A stretch of DNA of 23,814 bases from Holosporaceae bacterium (GTDB lineage: Bacteria > Pseudomonadota > Alphaproteobacteria > UBA3830): the NCBI GenBank assembly GCA_031262635.1, contig JAISHN010000040.1, forward strand, positions 1 to 23,814, written 5' to 3'. Each line of letters opens with the position of its first letter. Within the stretch, counting starts at the first letter, position 1. Both the position numbers and the translations under genes were made by a program. Under the pieces are notes generated by a model. The model was given only the letters and a program-made list of their open reading frames with translations. It did not search any database and was not told where the DNA came from. Positions 14,311 through 22,822 of this stretch are shown here, piece after piece.

Positions 14311-16641
14311 GTGCGTCTCGTAGTAGTGGAGTCTCCGGCGAAGGCCAAGACGATTAATAAGTATTTAGGATCGGGGTATAAAGTCGTCGCGAGTTACGGC
14401 CACGTTCGAGATTTACTGTCAAAGGACGGAAGCGTTCGTCCCGACGACGATTTTTCTATGGTGTGGGAAGTCGGCAAGGATGGGAAAAAGCATCTCCAAG
14501 TTATTTCAAACGAGCTGGCGAAATGCGACGAACTGTTGCTCGCCACCGACCCTGATCGCGAAGGAGAAGCGATTTCATGGCATATAAAAGAGCTGCTGCA
14601 GGAAAGCAAAAAGCTAAAAGTTTCGGTTAAAAGGATAGTTTTTCACGAGATAACGAAAAACGCTATAAAAGACGCGATCGCTCATCCTCGCGATATAGAT
14701 TCGTCGCTGGTGGACGCGTACTTGGCTCGTCGAGCGTTAGATTACCTCGTTGGATTTACCCTTTCGCCGATTTTGTGGCGAAAACTGCCCGGCAGCAAGT
14801 CCGCCGGCCGCGTTCAATCGGTGGCGCTGAGAATTATCGTCGATCGAGAAGCTGAGATCGAGGCTTTCCAGAAAAAGGAATATTGGTCGATCGAAGCGAA
14901 ATTTCAAGCGAAAAACAAGAAATTATTTGACGCGAGATTAGTCTGCGCGGCGGGAAAAAAGCTGGAAAAATTTTCTATAGTCAACGCCGAGCAGGCGAAC
15001 GCTATAAAAGCGTCGCTAGTCGATCGGAAATTTTTCGTAGAGTCGGTCGAAACGAAAGTCGTAAAACGTAATCCCGCTCCGGCGTTTATCACGTCGACAT
15101 TACAGCAAGAAGCGTCGCGAAAATTGGGCTTTTCGGCTAAAAAAACCATGCGGCTCGCTCAGACTCTCTACGAAGGCGTGGATATCGACGGCGGGAGAAC
15201 GGCTCTTATCACATATATGAGAACGGACAGCGTCAACTTATCGAACGAAGCCGTCGGAAAAATACGCGATTTAATTCTCGATAAGTACGGCAAGGACTTT
15301 CTACCAGAAAAACCTCGCTTTTATCAAACGAAAGTGAAAAACGCTCAGGAAGCTCACGAAGCGATTCGTCCGGTGGACGCGGCGATTGTCCCCGAGACTT
15401 TGAAGGGCAAAATCGACGCGGATCTTTTAAAATTATACGGCTTAGTTTGGAAAAGAGCGGTCGCGTCGCAAATGTCGTCCGCCGAGTTCAACCAAACGCA
15501 AGTCGATATTTCCGACGATAAAAAGAACGTCTTCCGAGCAAACGGAAACGTCTTAAAATTCGAAGGATTTATAAAAGTCTACCTCGAAGGAAAAGACGAA
15601 GAGGAAGAAGTCGAAGGCCTTCTGCCTCCGTTGGACAAAGGCGACGAGACTCCGATGAAAAAATTGGACGCTCTACAGCACCTTACAAGCCCGCCGCCAA
15701 GATTTTCCGAAGCGAGCCTTGTAAAAAAGCTTGAAGAGCTAGGTATCGGCAGACCGTCTACATACGCCGCGATTTTGCAGGTTCTTCAAGACCGCGGTTA
15801 CGCGAAGCTCGTAAAAAAGTTTTTCATTCCAGAAATTCGCGGTCGCATCGTCTCGTCGTTTTTAAGGAATTTTTTCACAAAATACGTGGAATACGGATTT
15901 ACCGCCAACCTCGAGCAGTCGCTGGACGATATCTCCAACGGAAGCAAATCGAAGCTTGAGATTCTTAAAAATTTTTGGAAGGAATTTAGCGAAAACGTCG
16001 ATCAAACCAAAGACGTAAGAACTGCCGAAGTCATCGACAAACTAAACGACGAGCTGGAAAAGCTCTTGTTTTCAACGGAGAACTGCGAGATTTCCAGAAT
16101 GTGCCCGCAATGTAAAACCGGAGAGCTAAGTTTAAAAATGGGGCGGTTCGGAGCGTTCGTAGGCTGCTCGCGTCATCCAGAATGCTCTTACGTTAAAAGA
16201 TTTGCCGACACGTCCGCCGGCGAGAGCGACGAAACCATCGCTCAATCATCGGAATACCCAAAAATTTTGGGAACAGACCCCGTCGACGGCTGCGAGATCA
16301 GTCTGCGAAAAGGCCCTTACGGGATATATGTTCAGAAAGATATAAAACAACCCGCGAGCGAACCAAAAAAGGGCGCTAAAAAAAGCCCTAAAGAAAAACC
16401 GCCGCGCTCGTCTATTCCAGGATTTATCAAACCCGAGAATATTAACTTGCAAACGGCGCTCGCTTTGCTGCGTTTTCCAAAAACGCTGGGCGAATACGAC
16501 GGCGAGGAGGTAAAAGCCGGAATCGGAAGATTCGGCCCTTACGTATTCTTCAAGGGAAAATATATATCGGCTCCGAAAAACGAATCGATTTTTACAATGA
16601 CTCTAAACGACGCGATTGAATTGATTAAGAAGAAAAGTTGA
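14311..16641 (+). CDS. topA: DNA topoisomerase I (type IA)
   Basis: TopA relaxes negative supercoils by a transient 5'-phosphotyrosine break. The Toprim domain begins at once (RLVVVESPAKAKTINKYLG, catalytic Glu at residue 7) and has ATDPDREGEA with D80, D82 and E84. The active-site tyrosine is Y302 in TYMRTDSVNLS. C-terminal parts include a four-cysteine zinc ribbon (MCPQCKTGE ... VGCSRHPEC, around 595-625), a second topoisomerase C-terminal repeat without cysteines (GPYGIYVQKD), a Lys-rich linker, and a third (GRFGPYVFFKGKY). The start is GTG at 14311 with AAGGA upstream. The 776 residues are somewhat shorter than the E. coli enzyme, as in other alphaproteobacteria with fewer zinc ribbons. 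Confidence 0.96.
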   Translation: MRLVVVESPAKAKTINKYLGSGYKVVASYGHVRDLLSKDGSVRPDDDFSMVWEVGKDGKKHLQVISNELAKCDELLLATDPDREGEAISWHIKELLQESKKLKVSVKRIVFHEITKNAIKDAIAHPRDIDSSLVDAYLARRALDYLVGFTLSPILWRKLPGSKSAGRVQSVALRIIVDREAEIEAFQKKEYWSIEAKFQAKNKKLFDARLVCAAGKKLEKFSIVNAEQANAIKASLVDRKFFVESVETKVVKRNPAPAFITSTLQQEASRKLGFSAKKTMRLAQTLYEGVDIDGGRTALITYMRTDSVNLSNEAVGKIRDLILDKYGKDFLPEKPRFYQTKVKNAQEAHEAIRPVDAAIVPETLKGKIDADLLKLYGLVWKRAVASQMSSAEFNQTQVDISDDKKNVFRANGNVLKFEGFIKVYLEGKDEEEEVEGLLPPLDKGDETPMKKLDALQHLTSPPPRFSEASLVKKLEELGIGRPSTYAAILQVLQDRGYAKLVKKFFIPEIRGRIVSSFLRNFFTKYVEYGFTANLEQSLDDISNGSKSKLEILKNFWKEFSENVDQTKDVRTAEVIDKLNDELEKLLFSTENCEISRMCPQCKTGELSLKMGRFGAFVGCSRHPECSYVKRFADTSAGESDETIAQSSEYPKILGTDPVDGCEISLRKGPYGIYVQKDIKQPASEPKKGAKKSPKEKPPRSSIPGFIKPENINLQTALALLRFPKTLGEYDGEEVKAGIGRFGPYVFFKGKYISAPKNESIFTMTLNDAIELIKKKS

Positions 16642-16670
16642 TTTTTTCTCCACGCTTTAACAGCCCATTA

Positions 16671-16916
16671 TTAGGCTGCGTTAGGAAAAATGCGATGAGC
16701 GGTATGAGGCTATTTTTGTTGGAACAAGAGGTTTATACTCCGCGATAAGTATTGCTAGGAGCGCGAAGCCGCGAAGCTTCTTCTTTCTCTGTCATCCTCG
16801 AGGCCGCAGGCCGAAGGATCCACGCGCTTTTCCGGCGTGCTCGCCGTCTGGATCCTTCGCTGCGCTCAGGATGACGGAAAGGGACGACGAACAAAATTCT
16901 TCCTAACTCAACCTAA
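16671..16916 (+). mobile_element. MITE-like 246-bp element with 17-bp terminal inverted repeats
   Basis: The left end TTAGGCTGCGTTAGGAA (16671-16687) and the right end TTCCTAACTCAACCTAA (16900-16916) are inverted repeats matching at 15 of 17 positions. Inside, unrelated sequence (16688-16787) is followed by dispersed repeat copy C (16789-16876) and the GGAAAGGGACGACGAAC arm. No transposase frame of useful length is inside and no clear target duplication is seen. Copy B at 14176-14191 preserves the same right terminus, showing that the end sequence is a family feature. A non-autonomous element moved by an IS transposase encoded elsewhere is the simplest reading. Confidence 0.6.
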
Positions 16917-16955
16917 AACCCGTATTCCAGTCTGAAAAAATTTTGAGTCGCTCCA

Positions 16956-17045
16956 TCTCGTCATTCTTGGCCGCAGGCCGAGAATCCAGTGAAATATCAG
17001 CATTTTCTGGATCCTCGCTTCGCTGCGCTCGCAAGGATGACGAGA
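16956..17045 (+). repeat. Dispersed repeat copy D (diverged)
   Basis: CTCGTCATTCTTGGCCGCAG and GAGAATCCA form the left half; TGGATCCTCGCTTCGCTGCG and GCAAGGATGACGAG form the right. The centre (GTGAAATATCAGCATTTTC) is unrelated to those of copies A-C, so this is a diverged subfamily sharing only the paired arms. Confidence 0.8.
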
Positions 17046-17082
17046 AAAAGGAGAAGGACGACGAAAAAGCAACATTTCCCCC

Positions 17083-17203
17083 TTTCGTCATCCTAGAGGC
17101 CGCAGGCCAAAGGATCCAGGCGCCTATGATACGTCGCCGCCGTCTGGATTCTTCGCTACGCTCAGAATGATGGAAAGGGATGACGAACAAAATTCTTCCT
17201 AAC
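17083..17203 (+). repeat. Dispersed repeat copy E
   Basis: The core is 17083-17171 with TCGTCATCCTAGAGGCCGCA and CGCCGTCTGGATTCTTCGCT. It is followed by the same right arm as copies B and C (GGAAAGGGATGACGAACAAA then ATTCTTCCTAAC), but the terminal CGCAGCCTA is lost. Point changes (GATTC, CTACG, GAATGATG) show it is older than copy C. Confidence 0.85.
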
Positions 17204-17311
17204 AAAATCTATTTCAAAGAGAGCCTTAGATAGTTTCCAGAAACAATAAGATTTGCTATTATTCCGTTCTCCATTATTATTACCGTCGTTTTTTAAAAAA
17301 TTTAAAGATTT

Positions 17312-18289
17312 ATGAAAAATAGTTTAAAAAATAAGATTACGCGTCTGGGAAGCGGGTTTTTGGCCGTCGTTTTTATTGGCGCGGCGTTTTTAGGGTACAA
17401 TTTATTTAAGGAATCCTCTTACGTTGCGGAAAAGAGCGTTATATTGGAACGCGGCGGCAACGAAAATTTCGCGCGTTTCATCGTCGATAAAAAAATATCT
17501 TCTAGTTTCGCGACGGCGAAGTTCGCCATAGAAGTCATGAAGCTGTTTGGATATCGCGCAAAATTTGGAGAGTACGCTCTGCCTGACAACGTTTCGTTGT
17601 TCGAAGCAATCAAAATTATCTCTTCAGGAAAAGAGGTGATTCACAGAATCACGATTCCAGAAGGTTTTTCGATCGTTCAGGTCGTAAGAAGATTGGAGGA
17701 AGATGAAAATCTTCTTGGAAAAATAAAACGGATCCCTAGGGAAGGGTCGATTATGCCCGATACTTATCTTTTTAAATATCCAACGAAAAGACAGGAGATT
17801 ATTTCAAGAGCTCAAGAGGCTATGAGACAATTTATCCGACGGGAGTGGCCGAGAAGGTCGCCGAGTTGCCTTTTAAAAAATCCAAACGAAGCTTTAACGC
17901 TTGCTTCGATAATTGAAAAGGAAACGAATATAGAAAGAGAATTAGTCGCCGGAGTTTACCAGCAAAGATTGAAAATCGGCATGAAATTGCAATCTTGCCC
18001 TAGCGTAATATATTCTCACAAACGGGGCGATAGCCTAGGGCGTTCTCTTAGATATAGCGATCTGAAAATCGACGATCCGTATAATACTTACATTCGCAAA
18101 GGACTTCCGCCGAATCCGATATGCAACCCCGGAAAAGACAGCATAATCGCGGCTCTTCATCCCGAGGAAACCGACAACATTTTCTTTGTCTACGGCGGCG
18201 AGGGAAAACACATATTCTCCAAAACTTACGACGAGCATAAGCGAAATATCGCAAAAGTCCGCAATGTAAAGGTTTCTGAAGTTAGATAG
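17312..18289 (+). CDS. mltG: Endolytic peptidoglycan transglycosylase MltG (YceG-like)
   Basis: MltG cuts nascent glycan strands at the periplasmic face of the inner membrane and sets their length. The 325-residue protein has one N-terminal membrane anchor (about 14-31), then a LysM-like part (PEGFSIVQVVRRL at about 116-128), then the YceG catalytic domain with the glutamate E202 in LASIIEKET and PYNTYIRKGLPPNPICNPG at about 256-274. LQSCPSVIYS (226-235) has Cys where many homologues have Asp. No strong ribosome binding site precedes ATG 17312 (AAAGATTT only), so expression may be low. It stands alone, flanked by repeats, but fits the wall theme of the minus-strand operon. Confidence 0.93.
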   Translation: MKNSLKNKITRLGSGFLAVVFIGAAFLGYNLFKESSYVAEKSVILERGGNENFARFIVDKKISSSFATAKFAIEVMKLFGYRAKFGEYALPDNVSLFEAIKIISSGKEVIHRITIPEGFSIVQVVRRLEEDENLLGKIKRIPREGSIMPDTYLFKYPTKRQEIISRAQEAMRQFIRREWPRRSPSCLLKNPNEALTLASIIEKETNIERELVAGVYQQRLKIGMKLQSCPSVIYSHKRGDSLGRSLRYSDLKIDDPYNTYIRKGLPPNPICNPGKDSIIAALHPEETDNIFFVYGGEGKHIFSKTYDEHKRNIAKVRNVKVSEVR

Positions 18290-18415
18290 TTTAGATTTTC
18301 TTCCGAAGGAGGACTGTAGTGAAGGGACTGGCGACGTCGAATGAAAAGAAGGTCTGTTTTTGTTAATCTTGCAAAAAGTTGCGAAACAGAAGGATAAAAG
18401 GACGCTGAAATTTCA

Positions 18416-18448
18416 CTGGATCCTCGGGCTTTCAGCCCAAGGATGACG
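18416..18448 (+). repeat. Half copy of the dispersed repeat (F)
   Basis: CTGGATCCTCGGGCTTTCAG and CCCAAGGATGACG fold as TCCT-c-GGGC / GCCC-a-AGGA. It corresponds to only the right arm of the full repeat with a different loop. No T tract follows, so it is not a typical terminator. Confidence 0.6.
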
Positions 18449-18458
18449 ATATGACGTA

Positions 18459-18502
18459 GCGCCGTCTCTTAGATTGAGCTTCCTGCAAAAGAGGAGCGGC
18501 GC
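18459..18502. other. Inverted repeat between mltG and gatA
   Basis: GCGCCGTCTCTT (18459-18470) pairs imperfectly with AAGAGGAGCGGCGC (18489-18502) across an 18-base loop. It sits between the converging 3' ends of mltG and gatA, where it could slow transcription from both sides, but no T run follows on either strand. Confidence 0.4.
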
Positions 18503-18546
18503 GAGGGGAATTATGTCGATGTTCAAAGATATTTTAAATCTAAAAC

Positions 18547-19986
18547 CTACAAAGCGGAGAAGTCAGCCGCGTTTTCCAACGCGCTTCCGACTTGTATCAG
18601 CAGTTCTTCTTTGAAATGCGGAGCTATAAGCTGCAGTCCGAGAGGACGGCCTTGGCCGTCCAGTCCAATTGGCGTTGAGATCCCAGGCAATCCGGCGATA
18701 TTTGCCGTTACCGTAAACACGTCGTTCAGATACATCGTCACCTCGTCTTTCGGCTCTTCCCCGAACGCAAACGCGCTCGTCGGAGTCGTCGGAGTTAGAA
18801 GGACGTCGACTTTTTCGAACGCCGACATAAAATCTTGCCGAATTAGTTTTTGAACTTTCAACGCCTTCGTATAATAAGCGTCGTAATGTCCCGCCGATAA
18901 AACGTAAGTTCCGATTAAAATTCTGCGTCTGACCTCGTCGCCGAAGCCTTCCGTTCTCGTATTTTCGTAAAGCTTGGATAAAGAAGCCCCTTTTGCTCTG
19001 AATCCGTATCTAACTCCGTCGTATCTGGCCAAATTAGAGGACGCTTCCGCCGGCGCGATTATATAATAAGCCGGCAGCGCGTATTTTGAATAAGGAAGCG
19101 AAACGTCGACAATTTCCGCTCCGGCGTCTTTCAGCATTTTGGCGCCTTTTCGCCAGAATTCTACGATATCCTCGGACATTCCTTCCATGCGATACTCTTT
19201 CGGAACGCCGACTTTCAGCCCTTTTATGGATTTTCCAACGAAAGATTCAAAATCTGGAACCGGTTCTTGCGCCGATGTTGAATCTTTTTCATCAAATCCT
19301 GAAATTATTTTTAAGAAAATCGCCGCGTCGCGAACGGTTTGCGTCATAGGCCCCGCTTGATCTAAGGACGAGGCGAACGCGACCATTCCATAGCGAGAAC
19401 AACGGCCGTAGGTCGGCTTTAGTCCGACTATTCCCGAAAATGCCGCCGGTTGTCTAACGGAACCTCCGGTATCCGATCCCGTAGCGGCGACGCAAAGACG
19501 GCCGGCGACCGCCGCGGCGGATCCTCCCGACGATCCGCCCGGAACTAATTTTTTTTCTTTGCTCCATGGATTAACGACGTTTCCATAATAGCTGGTCATG
19601 TTCGCCGACCCCATCGCGAACTCGTCCATATTGGTTTTTCCGAGAAAAACCGCTCCCGCGTCTAGCAATTTTCGCGTTACCGTCGATTCGTAGGGCGGAA
19701 TAAAATTTTCCAGCATTCGCGATCCGGCCGTCGTTTTAATTCCTTTTGTTAGAAACAAGTCCTTGATAGCCAAAGGAATTCCCTCTAATTCTCCGGCGTT
19801 TCCCGAAGCGATTTTTTCGTCCGAACGCTTCGCGGCTTCCAAAGCTTCGTCCGCGCATACCGTTATAAACGCATTCCATTCTTTAAATTTTTCGATTCTT
19901 TCGAGAAAATGTCTCGTCAACTCTACGGAGGAAAATTTCTTGGCCAAAAGCCCTTTTCTAGCGTCGTAAAGCGATAAACTATGCAT
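18547..19986 (-). CDS. gatA: Aspartyl/glutamyl-tRNA amidotransferase subunit A (GatA)
   Basis: GatA is the glutaminase subunit of GatCAB, which converts Glu-tRNA(Gln) or Asp-tRNA(Asn) to the amidated forms. The amidase signature is complete: the catalytic lysine K75 in PLAIKDLF, the serine cluster [11 protein letters not shown] (S152 region), and the nucleophile S176 in [12 protein letters not shown], followed by [13 protein letters not shown]. The ATG at 19986 is preferred because GGAAGGA lies just upstream; the frame also opens at a TTG at 20001 that would cover this site. Length is 479 residues. gatC and gatB, often adjacent, are not in the window. It is divergent from proS across a 169-base spacer. 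Confidence 0.95.
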   Translation of the reverse strand: MHSLSLYDARKGLLAKKFSSVELTRHFLERIEKFKEWNAFITVCADEALEAAKRSDEKIASGNAGELEGIPLAIKDLFLTKGIKTTAGSRMLENFIPPYESTVTRKLLDAGAVFLGKTNMDEFAMGSANMTSYYGNVVNPWSKEKKLVPGGSSGGSAAAVAGRLCVAATGSDTGGSVRQPAAFSGIVGLKPTYGRCSRYGMVAFASSLDQAGPMTQTVRDAAIFLKIISGFDEKDSTSAQEPVPDFESFVGKSIKGLKVGVPKEYRMEGMSEDIVEFWRKGAKMLKDAGAEIVDVSLPYSKYALPAYYIIAPAEASSNLARYDGVRYGFRAKGASLSKLYENTRTEGFGDEVRRRILIGTYVLSAGHYDAYYTKALKVQKLIRQDFMSAFEKVDVLLTPTTPTSAFAFGEEPKDEVTMYLNDVFTVTANIAGLPGISTPIGLDGQGRPLGLQLIAPHFKEELLIQVGSALENAADFSAL

Positions 19987-20102
19987 ATAATTTCCTTCCA
20001 ATAAAGCGATAGGGTTTTAATACTAAATAATTCGCGGAAAAAATAAAAGAATTTCGTTGAGCGGGGCTCTCGCGTTAGCCTGAGTTTTTCAATCGCGAGC
20101 AA

Positions 20103-20132
20103 TTGTGTTTAACGCAACGCGGCTGCTATAAT
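20103..20132 (+). promoter_or_regulatory. Promoter of proS (extended -10)
   Basis: TTGTGT (20103-20108), an 18-base spacer, and TATAAT (20127-20132) preceded by TGC, forming an extended -10 (TGnTATAAT). It ends 24 bases before the ATG. Confidence 0.65.
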
Positions 20133-20155
20133 GACGCGCTTTTTAAGGTTGAATT

Positions 20156-21421
20156 ATGTTGTTTTCTAAGTTTTTCGCTCCTACGTCTAAGGACGTTCCG
20201 GCGGATGCAAAGATCGTTTCGCATAGATTGATGCTGCGTTCGGGGATGATATCGCAAACCGCGTCGGGGATATATTGCTGGCTGCCGCTCGCCGTTCGCG
20301 TTTTAGAAAAAATATCGAAGATTATCTGCGAAGAGCAGGATGAAATTGGCGGAAATCGCGTTTATTTCACGACGATTCAACCGGCGGATTTATGGATCGA
20401 AAGCGGCCGTTACGACGTTTACGGAAAAGAGATGCTTCGCCTTAAAGATCGCAAAGAGGGCGAGTTTCTTTACAGCCCTACGAACGAAGAGCAAGCGACC
20501 GACGTTTTCAGAAAATACGTAAAAAGCTACAGAGGACTCCCGACGCTTCTTTATCAGATCCACTGGAAGTTTAGGGACGAGATTCGCCCGCGATTCGGCG
20601 TGATGCGAGGGCGCGAGTTTTTAATGAAGGACGGATACTCGTTTGATATTGATTTTGATAGCGCGAAAAAAACGTATGAAAAAGTTTTTAAGTCGTATCT
20701 TAAAATTTTCAGACGAATGGGGCTGACTCCGATTCCAGTTCAAGCGGATTCGGGGGCGATCGGCGGAAATATGAGCCACGAGTTTCAAATTCTCGCCGAA
20801 ACCGGAGAAAGCGCGCTTTATTACGATAAAAAACTGCTTTCGGCTTCCGACGACGAATTAATGACGACTTTCGCCGTCGCGGACGAAAAATACGATCCAA
20901 AAACCTCGACTGTCGCTGAAAAAGATTTAGCCGTTTCGAGGGGAATCGAAGTCGGACACGTTTTTTATTTTGGAACAAAATATTCTAAGTCAATGAACGC
21001 GTTTGTTCTTAATGAAAAGGGCGAAAAAATTTTTCCCGAGATGGGATCCTATGGAATCGGCGTTTCAAGATTGGTCGCGGCGATTATCGAAGCTTCTCAC
21101 GACGATCGCGGAATTATTTGGCCGGAGTCGGTCGCGCCGTTTGACGCAACGATCCTCAATCTGCATCTAAAAAACGAAAAATGCCGCGAAGCCGCCTCTG
21201 AAATTTACGCCGCGATATCGTCGAAAAAGGAAGTTCTTTACGACGATCGAGACGTTACGGTAGGAGAAAAACTAGCCGACGCGGATTTGATCGGCGTTCC
21301 ATGGCAGATTATCATTGGACAGAAAAAAATAGAGAACGGAGTCGTCGAATTGAAAAATCGAAAAACCGGCGAGATCTTAGAAATATCGCCGAGCGAAGTC
21401 ATTGGGAGATTTTTGAATTGA
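20156..21421 (+). CDS. proS: Prolyl-tRNA synthetase, short form without editing insert
   Basis: This class II synthetase charges tRNA-Pro. The class II core is complete: motif 2 as FRDEIRPRFGVMRGREFLMKDG (139-160) and motif 3 as GSYGIGVSRLVAA (297-309), with the C-terminal anticodon-binding domain from about 325 (ESVAPFDATILNL ... LYDDRDVTVGEKLADADLIG). The roughly 180-residue INS editing domain that bacterial-type ProRS carries between motifs 2 and 3 is absent, giving 421 residues, as is usual in alphaproteobacteria. AAGG upstream of ATG 20156 is the likely ribosome binding site. Its stop overlaps the next gene. Confidence 0.95.
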   Translation: MLFSKFFAPTSKDVPADAKIVSHRLMLRSGMISQTASGIYCWLPLAVRVLEKISKIICEEQDEIGGNRVYFTTIQPADLWIESGRYDVYGKEMLRLKDRKEGEFLYSPTNEEQATDVFRKYVKSYRGLPTLLYQIHWKFRDEIRPRFGVMRGREFLMKDGYSFDIDFDSAKKTYEKVFKSYLKIFRRMGLTPIPVQADSGAIGGNMSHEFQILAETGESALYYDKKLLSASDDELMTTFAVADEKYDPKTSTVAEKDLAVSRGIEVGHVFYFGTKYSKSMNAFVLNEKGEKIFPEMGSYGIGVSRLVAAIIEASHDDRGIIWPESVAPFDATILNLHLKNEKCREAASEIYAAISSKKEVLYDDRDVTVGEKLADADLIGVPWQIIIGQKKIENGVVELKNRKTGEILEISPSEVIGRFLN

Positions 21422-22662
21422 CTCTCTCAACAGAACTAACGTTGGCGTGGCGATACTTAAAATCGAAGCGAAAGGAAAAAGCGATCTCCGCGATAGCGGG
21501 ATTTTCCGTGATCGGGATTATCCTTGGCGTAGCGACTCTTATTATCGTAACTTCGGTAATGAACGGTTTCCGCAAGGAATTCGCCGAGAGAGTCATCGGA
21601 TTTAACGGACACGTAGTTTTGCATCCGTATCCAAATTCTTCCGCTGATTATCTTCAAACGTCGAAGGATATTTTAACTATAAAAGGCGCGACGCAAGCCG
21701 TTCCGATCGTCGAAAGGCAAGCGTTAATATCGAGCGATAAAACCGTTAAAGGAACGTTGGCCTATGGGATTTCATTCGGCGATTTAGAGAAAAAAAAATT
21801 GATCGCAAAAAATATAATCGCGGGAAATCTCGACAATTTCAAACAAGAAAACGCGATAATTTTAGGCGAGTCTTTAGCTCGTCGATCGAACTTGCGAATT
21901 GGGGACGAAGTCGTCGTTATCGCTCCTGAAATGGACGACACAGGATTTGGAATTATGCCGCGGAAGAAAACATTCAAGCTCGCGGCGGTTTTTAATTCCG
22001 GGATGCACGAATACGACAATTCCGTTTCATATATATCGCTAGATATTTCTAAAAAGCTCTTCAAAATGCGGGACTCCGTTACGGGAATTTCCGTTTTCGT
22101 CGACGACCCTTTAAAGCTCTCGAGCGTAAAAAGAGAAATCGAAAAAAAATTTTCGGATTCTTACAGAATTACCGATTGGCAATCAAGCAACAGCTCGTTT
22201 ATGAAGGCTGTGGAGATAGAGCGCAACGTAATGTTCTTGATTCTTACGCTGATTACTTTAGTCGCGAGTTTCAACATAATTTCCTGCATGATTATGCTCG
22301 TGAAGGATAAAGAAAAAGACATAGCGATACTGCGAACGATAGGTCTAACCAGAGCGGCCGTAACTCGCGTGTTCTTTATAGCCGGAACGTCGATAGGAAT
22401 TTTCGGAACTCTAGTCGGAGCGTTGGTCGGAGTGACTTTTTCTCTCAATATTCGAAAGATTCAGGAATTTTTGGATGAACTGCTGAAAACGAAGGTCTTT
22501 TCGCCGGAAGTTTATTTTCTGACGCATTTGCCGTCTTTGTTGAATCCAATCGACGTGATCGTCACATTATCGGTTTCTCTCGCGTTGTCTTGCTTAGCGA
22601 CGATTTATCCGGCGAGAAAAGCCGGCCGACTCAATCCGACGGAAATATTGAGGTACTCGTAA
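21418..22662 (+). CDS. Lipoprotein-releasing system permease LolC/LolE-like (FtsX family)
   Basis: This is the inner-membrane permease of the LolCDE ABC transporter that frees lipoproteins for transfer to the outer membrane. It has an N-terminal membrane segment at about 22-48 preceded by LAWRYLKSKRKEKAISAIAG, a hallmark of this family. A periplasmic domain follows, then three C-terminal segments (MFLILTLITLVASFNIISCM, the TSIGIFGTLVGALVGV region, VIVTLSVSLALSCLATIYPA), ending PARKAGRLNPTEILRY. The start is probably TTG 21418, overlapping the proS TGA (TTGA), with GGGAG nine bases upstream, giving 414 residues. The in-frame ATG at 21301 would read 39 codons inside proS. Many alphaproteobacteria have one permease of this type; the ATPase LolD is not next to it. 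LolC versus LolE cannot be settled here. Confidence 0.9.
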   Translation: MTLSTELTLAWRYLKSKRKEKAISAIAGFSVIGIILGVATLIIVTSVMNGFRKEFAERVIGFNGHVVLHPYPNSSADYLQTSKDILTIKGATQAVPIVERQALISSDKTVKGTLAYGISFGDLEKKKLIAKNIIAGNLDNFKQENAIILGESLARRSNLRIGDEVVVIAPEMDDTGFGIMPRKKTFKLAAVFNSGMHEYDNSVSYISLDISKKLFKMRDSVTGISVFVDDPLKLSSVKREIEKKFSDSYRITDWQSSNSSFMKAVEIERNVMFLILTLITLVASFNIISCMIMLVKDKEKDIAILRTIGLTRAAVTRVFFIAGTSIGIFGTLVGALVGVTFSLNIRKIQEFLDELLKTKVFSPEVYFLTHLPSLLNPIDVIVTLSVSLALSCLATIYPARKAGRLNPTEILRYS

Positions 22663-22690
22663 CCCAAGCAACGAAGCTTTGCGGCGGATT

Positions 22691-22727
22691 GTAGGGGCGA
22701 AGGATATTCGTTCTTACGCCCCTTTTT
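22691..22727 (+). terminator. Hairpin-plus-T-run terminator of proS-lolC, built from a GTAGGGGCG repeat
   Basis: GGGGCG (22694-22699) pairs with CGCCCC (22717-22722), followed by TTTTT (22723-22727), 31 bases after the lolC stop. The loop is long (17 bases). The left arm is the GTAGGGGCG motif also seen at 11365 and at the window end, so a repeat appears to serve as terminator. Confidence 0.55.
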
Positions 22728-22818
22728 CGTCATCTTCGAGGCCGCTTGCGGCCGAAAGATCCAAGCGGTTTTCATGCGTCATCGCCGTCTGGATCCTTCG
22801 CTTTGCTCAGGATGACGC
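22727..22818 (+). repeat. Dispersed repeat copy G
   Basis: TTCGTCATCTTCGAGGCCGC and GGCCGAAAGATCCA form the left half, CATCGCCGTCTGGATCCTTC and GCTTTGCTCAGGATGACG the right. It matches copy A most closely (TTGCGG and TTTGCTC loops, CATCGCCGTC centre). It starts directly at the T run of the terminator and ends four bases before the TadE-like gene stop. Confidence 0.85.
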
Positions 22819-22822
22819 GGGG

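Larger units (their letters stand above)
16642..17311. other. Repeat-filled spacer between topA and mltG
   Basis: The 670 bases contain no gene I can support. They hold a 246-bp element with inverted termini (16671-16916), repeat copies D and E, and about 100 AT-rich bases before mltG that must contain its promoter. CAGCC-CATTATTA-GGCTG at 16661-16678 can form a small hairpin just after topA, but without a T tract. Confidence 0.6.

Noticed and set aside
16789..17203. Three similar repeats in a row (C, D, E) as a CRISPR array
   Set aside because: Units are about 90 bases, unevenly spaced and diverged, occur elsewhere singly, and no cas gene is present.
16903..17205. Overlapping frames on both strands in the topA-mltG spacer
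   Set aside because: Both are produced by repeats D and E, which lack stop codons in several frames; no ribosome binding site or independent protein signal.
18416..18448. Hairpin after mltG as intrinsic terminator
   Set aside because: It is a half copy of the dispersed repeat, lies 127 bases past the stop codon and has no T tract.
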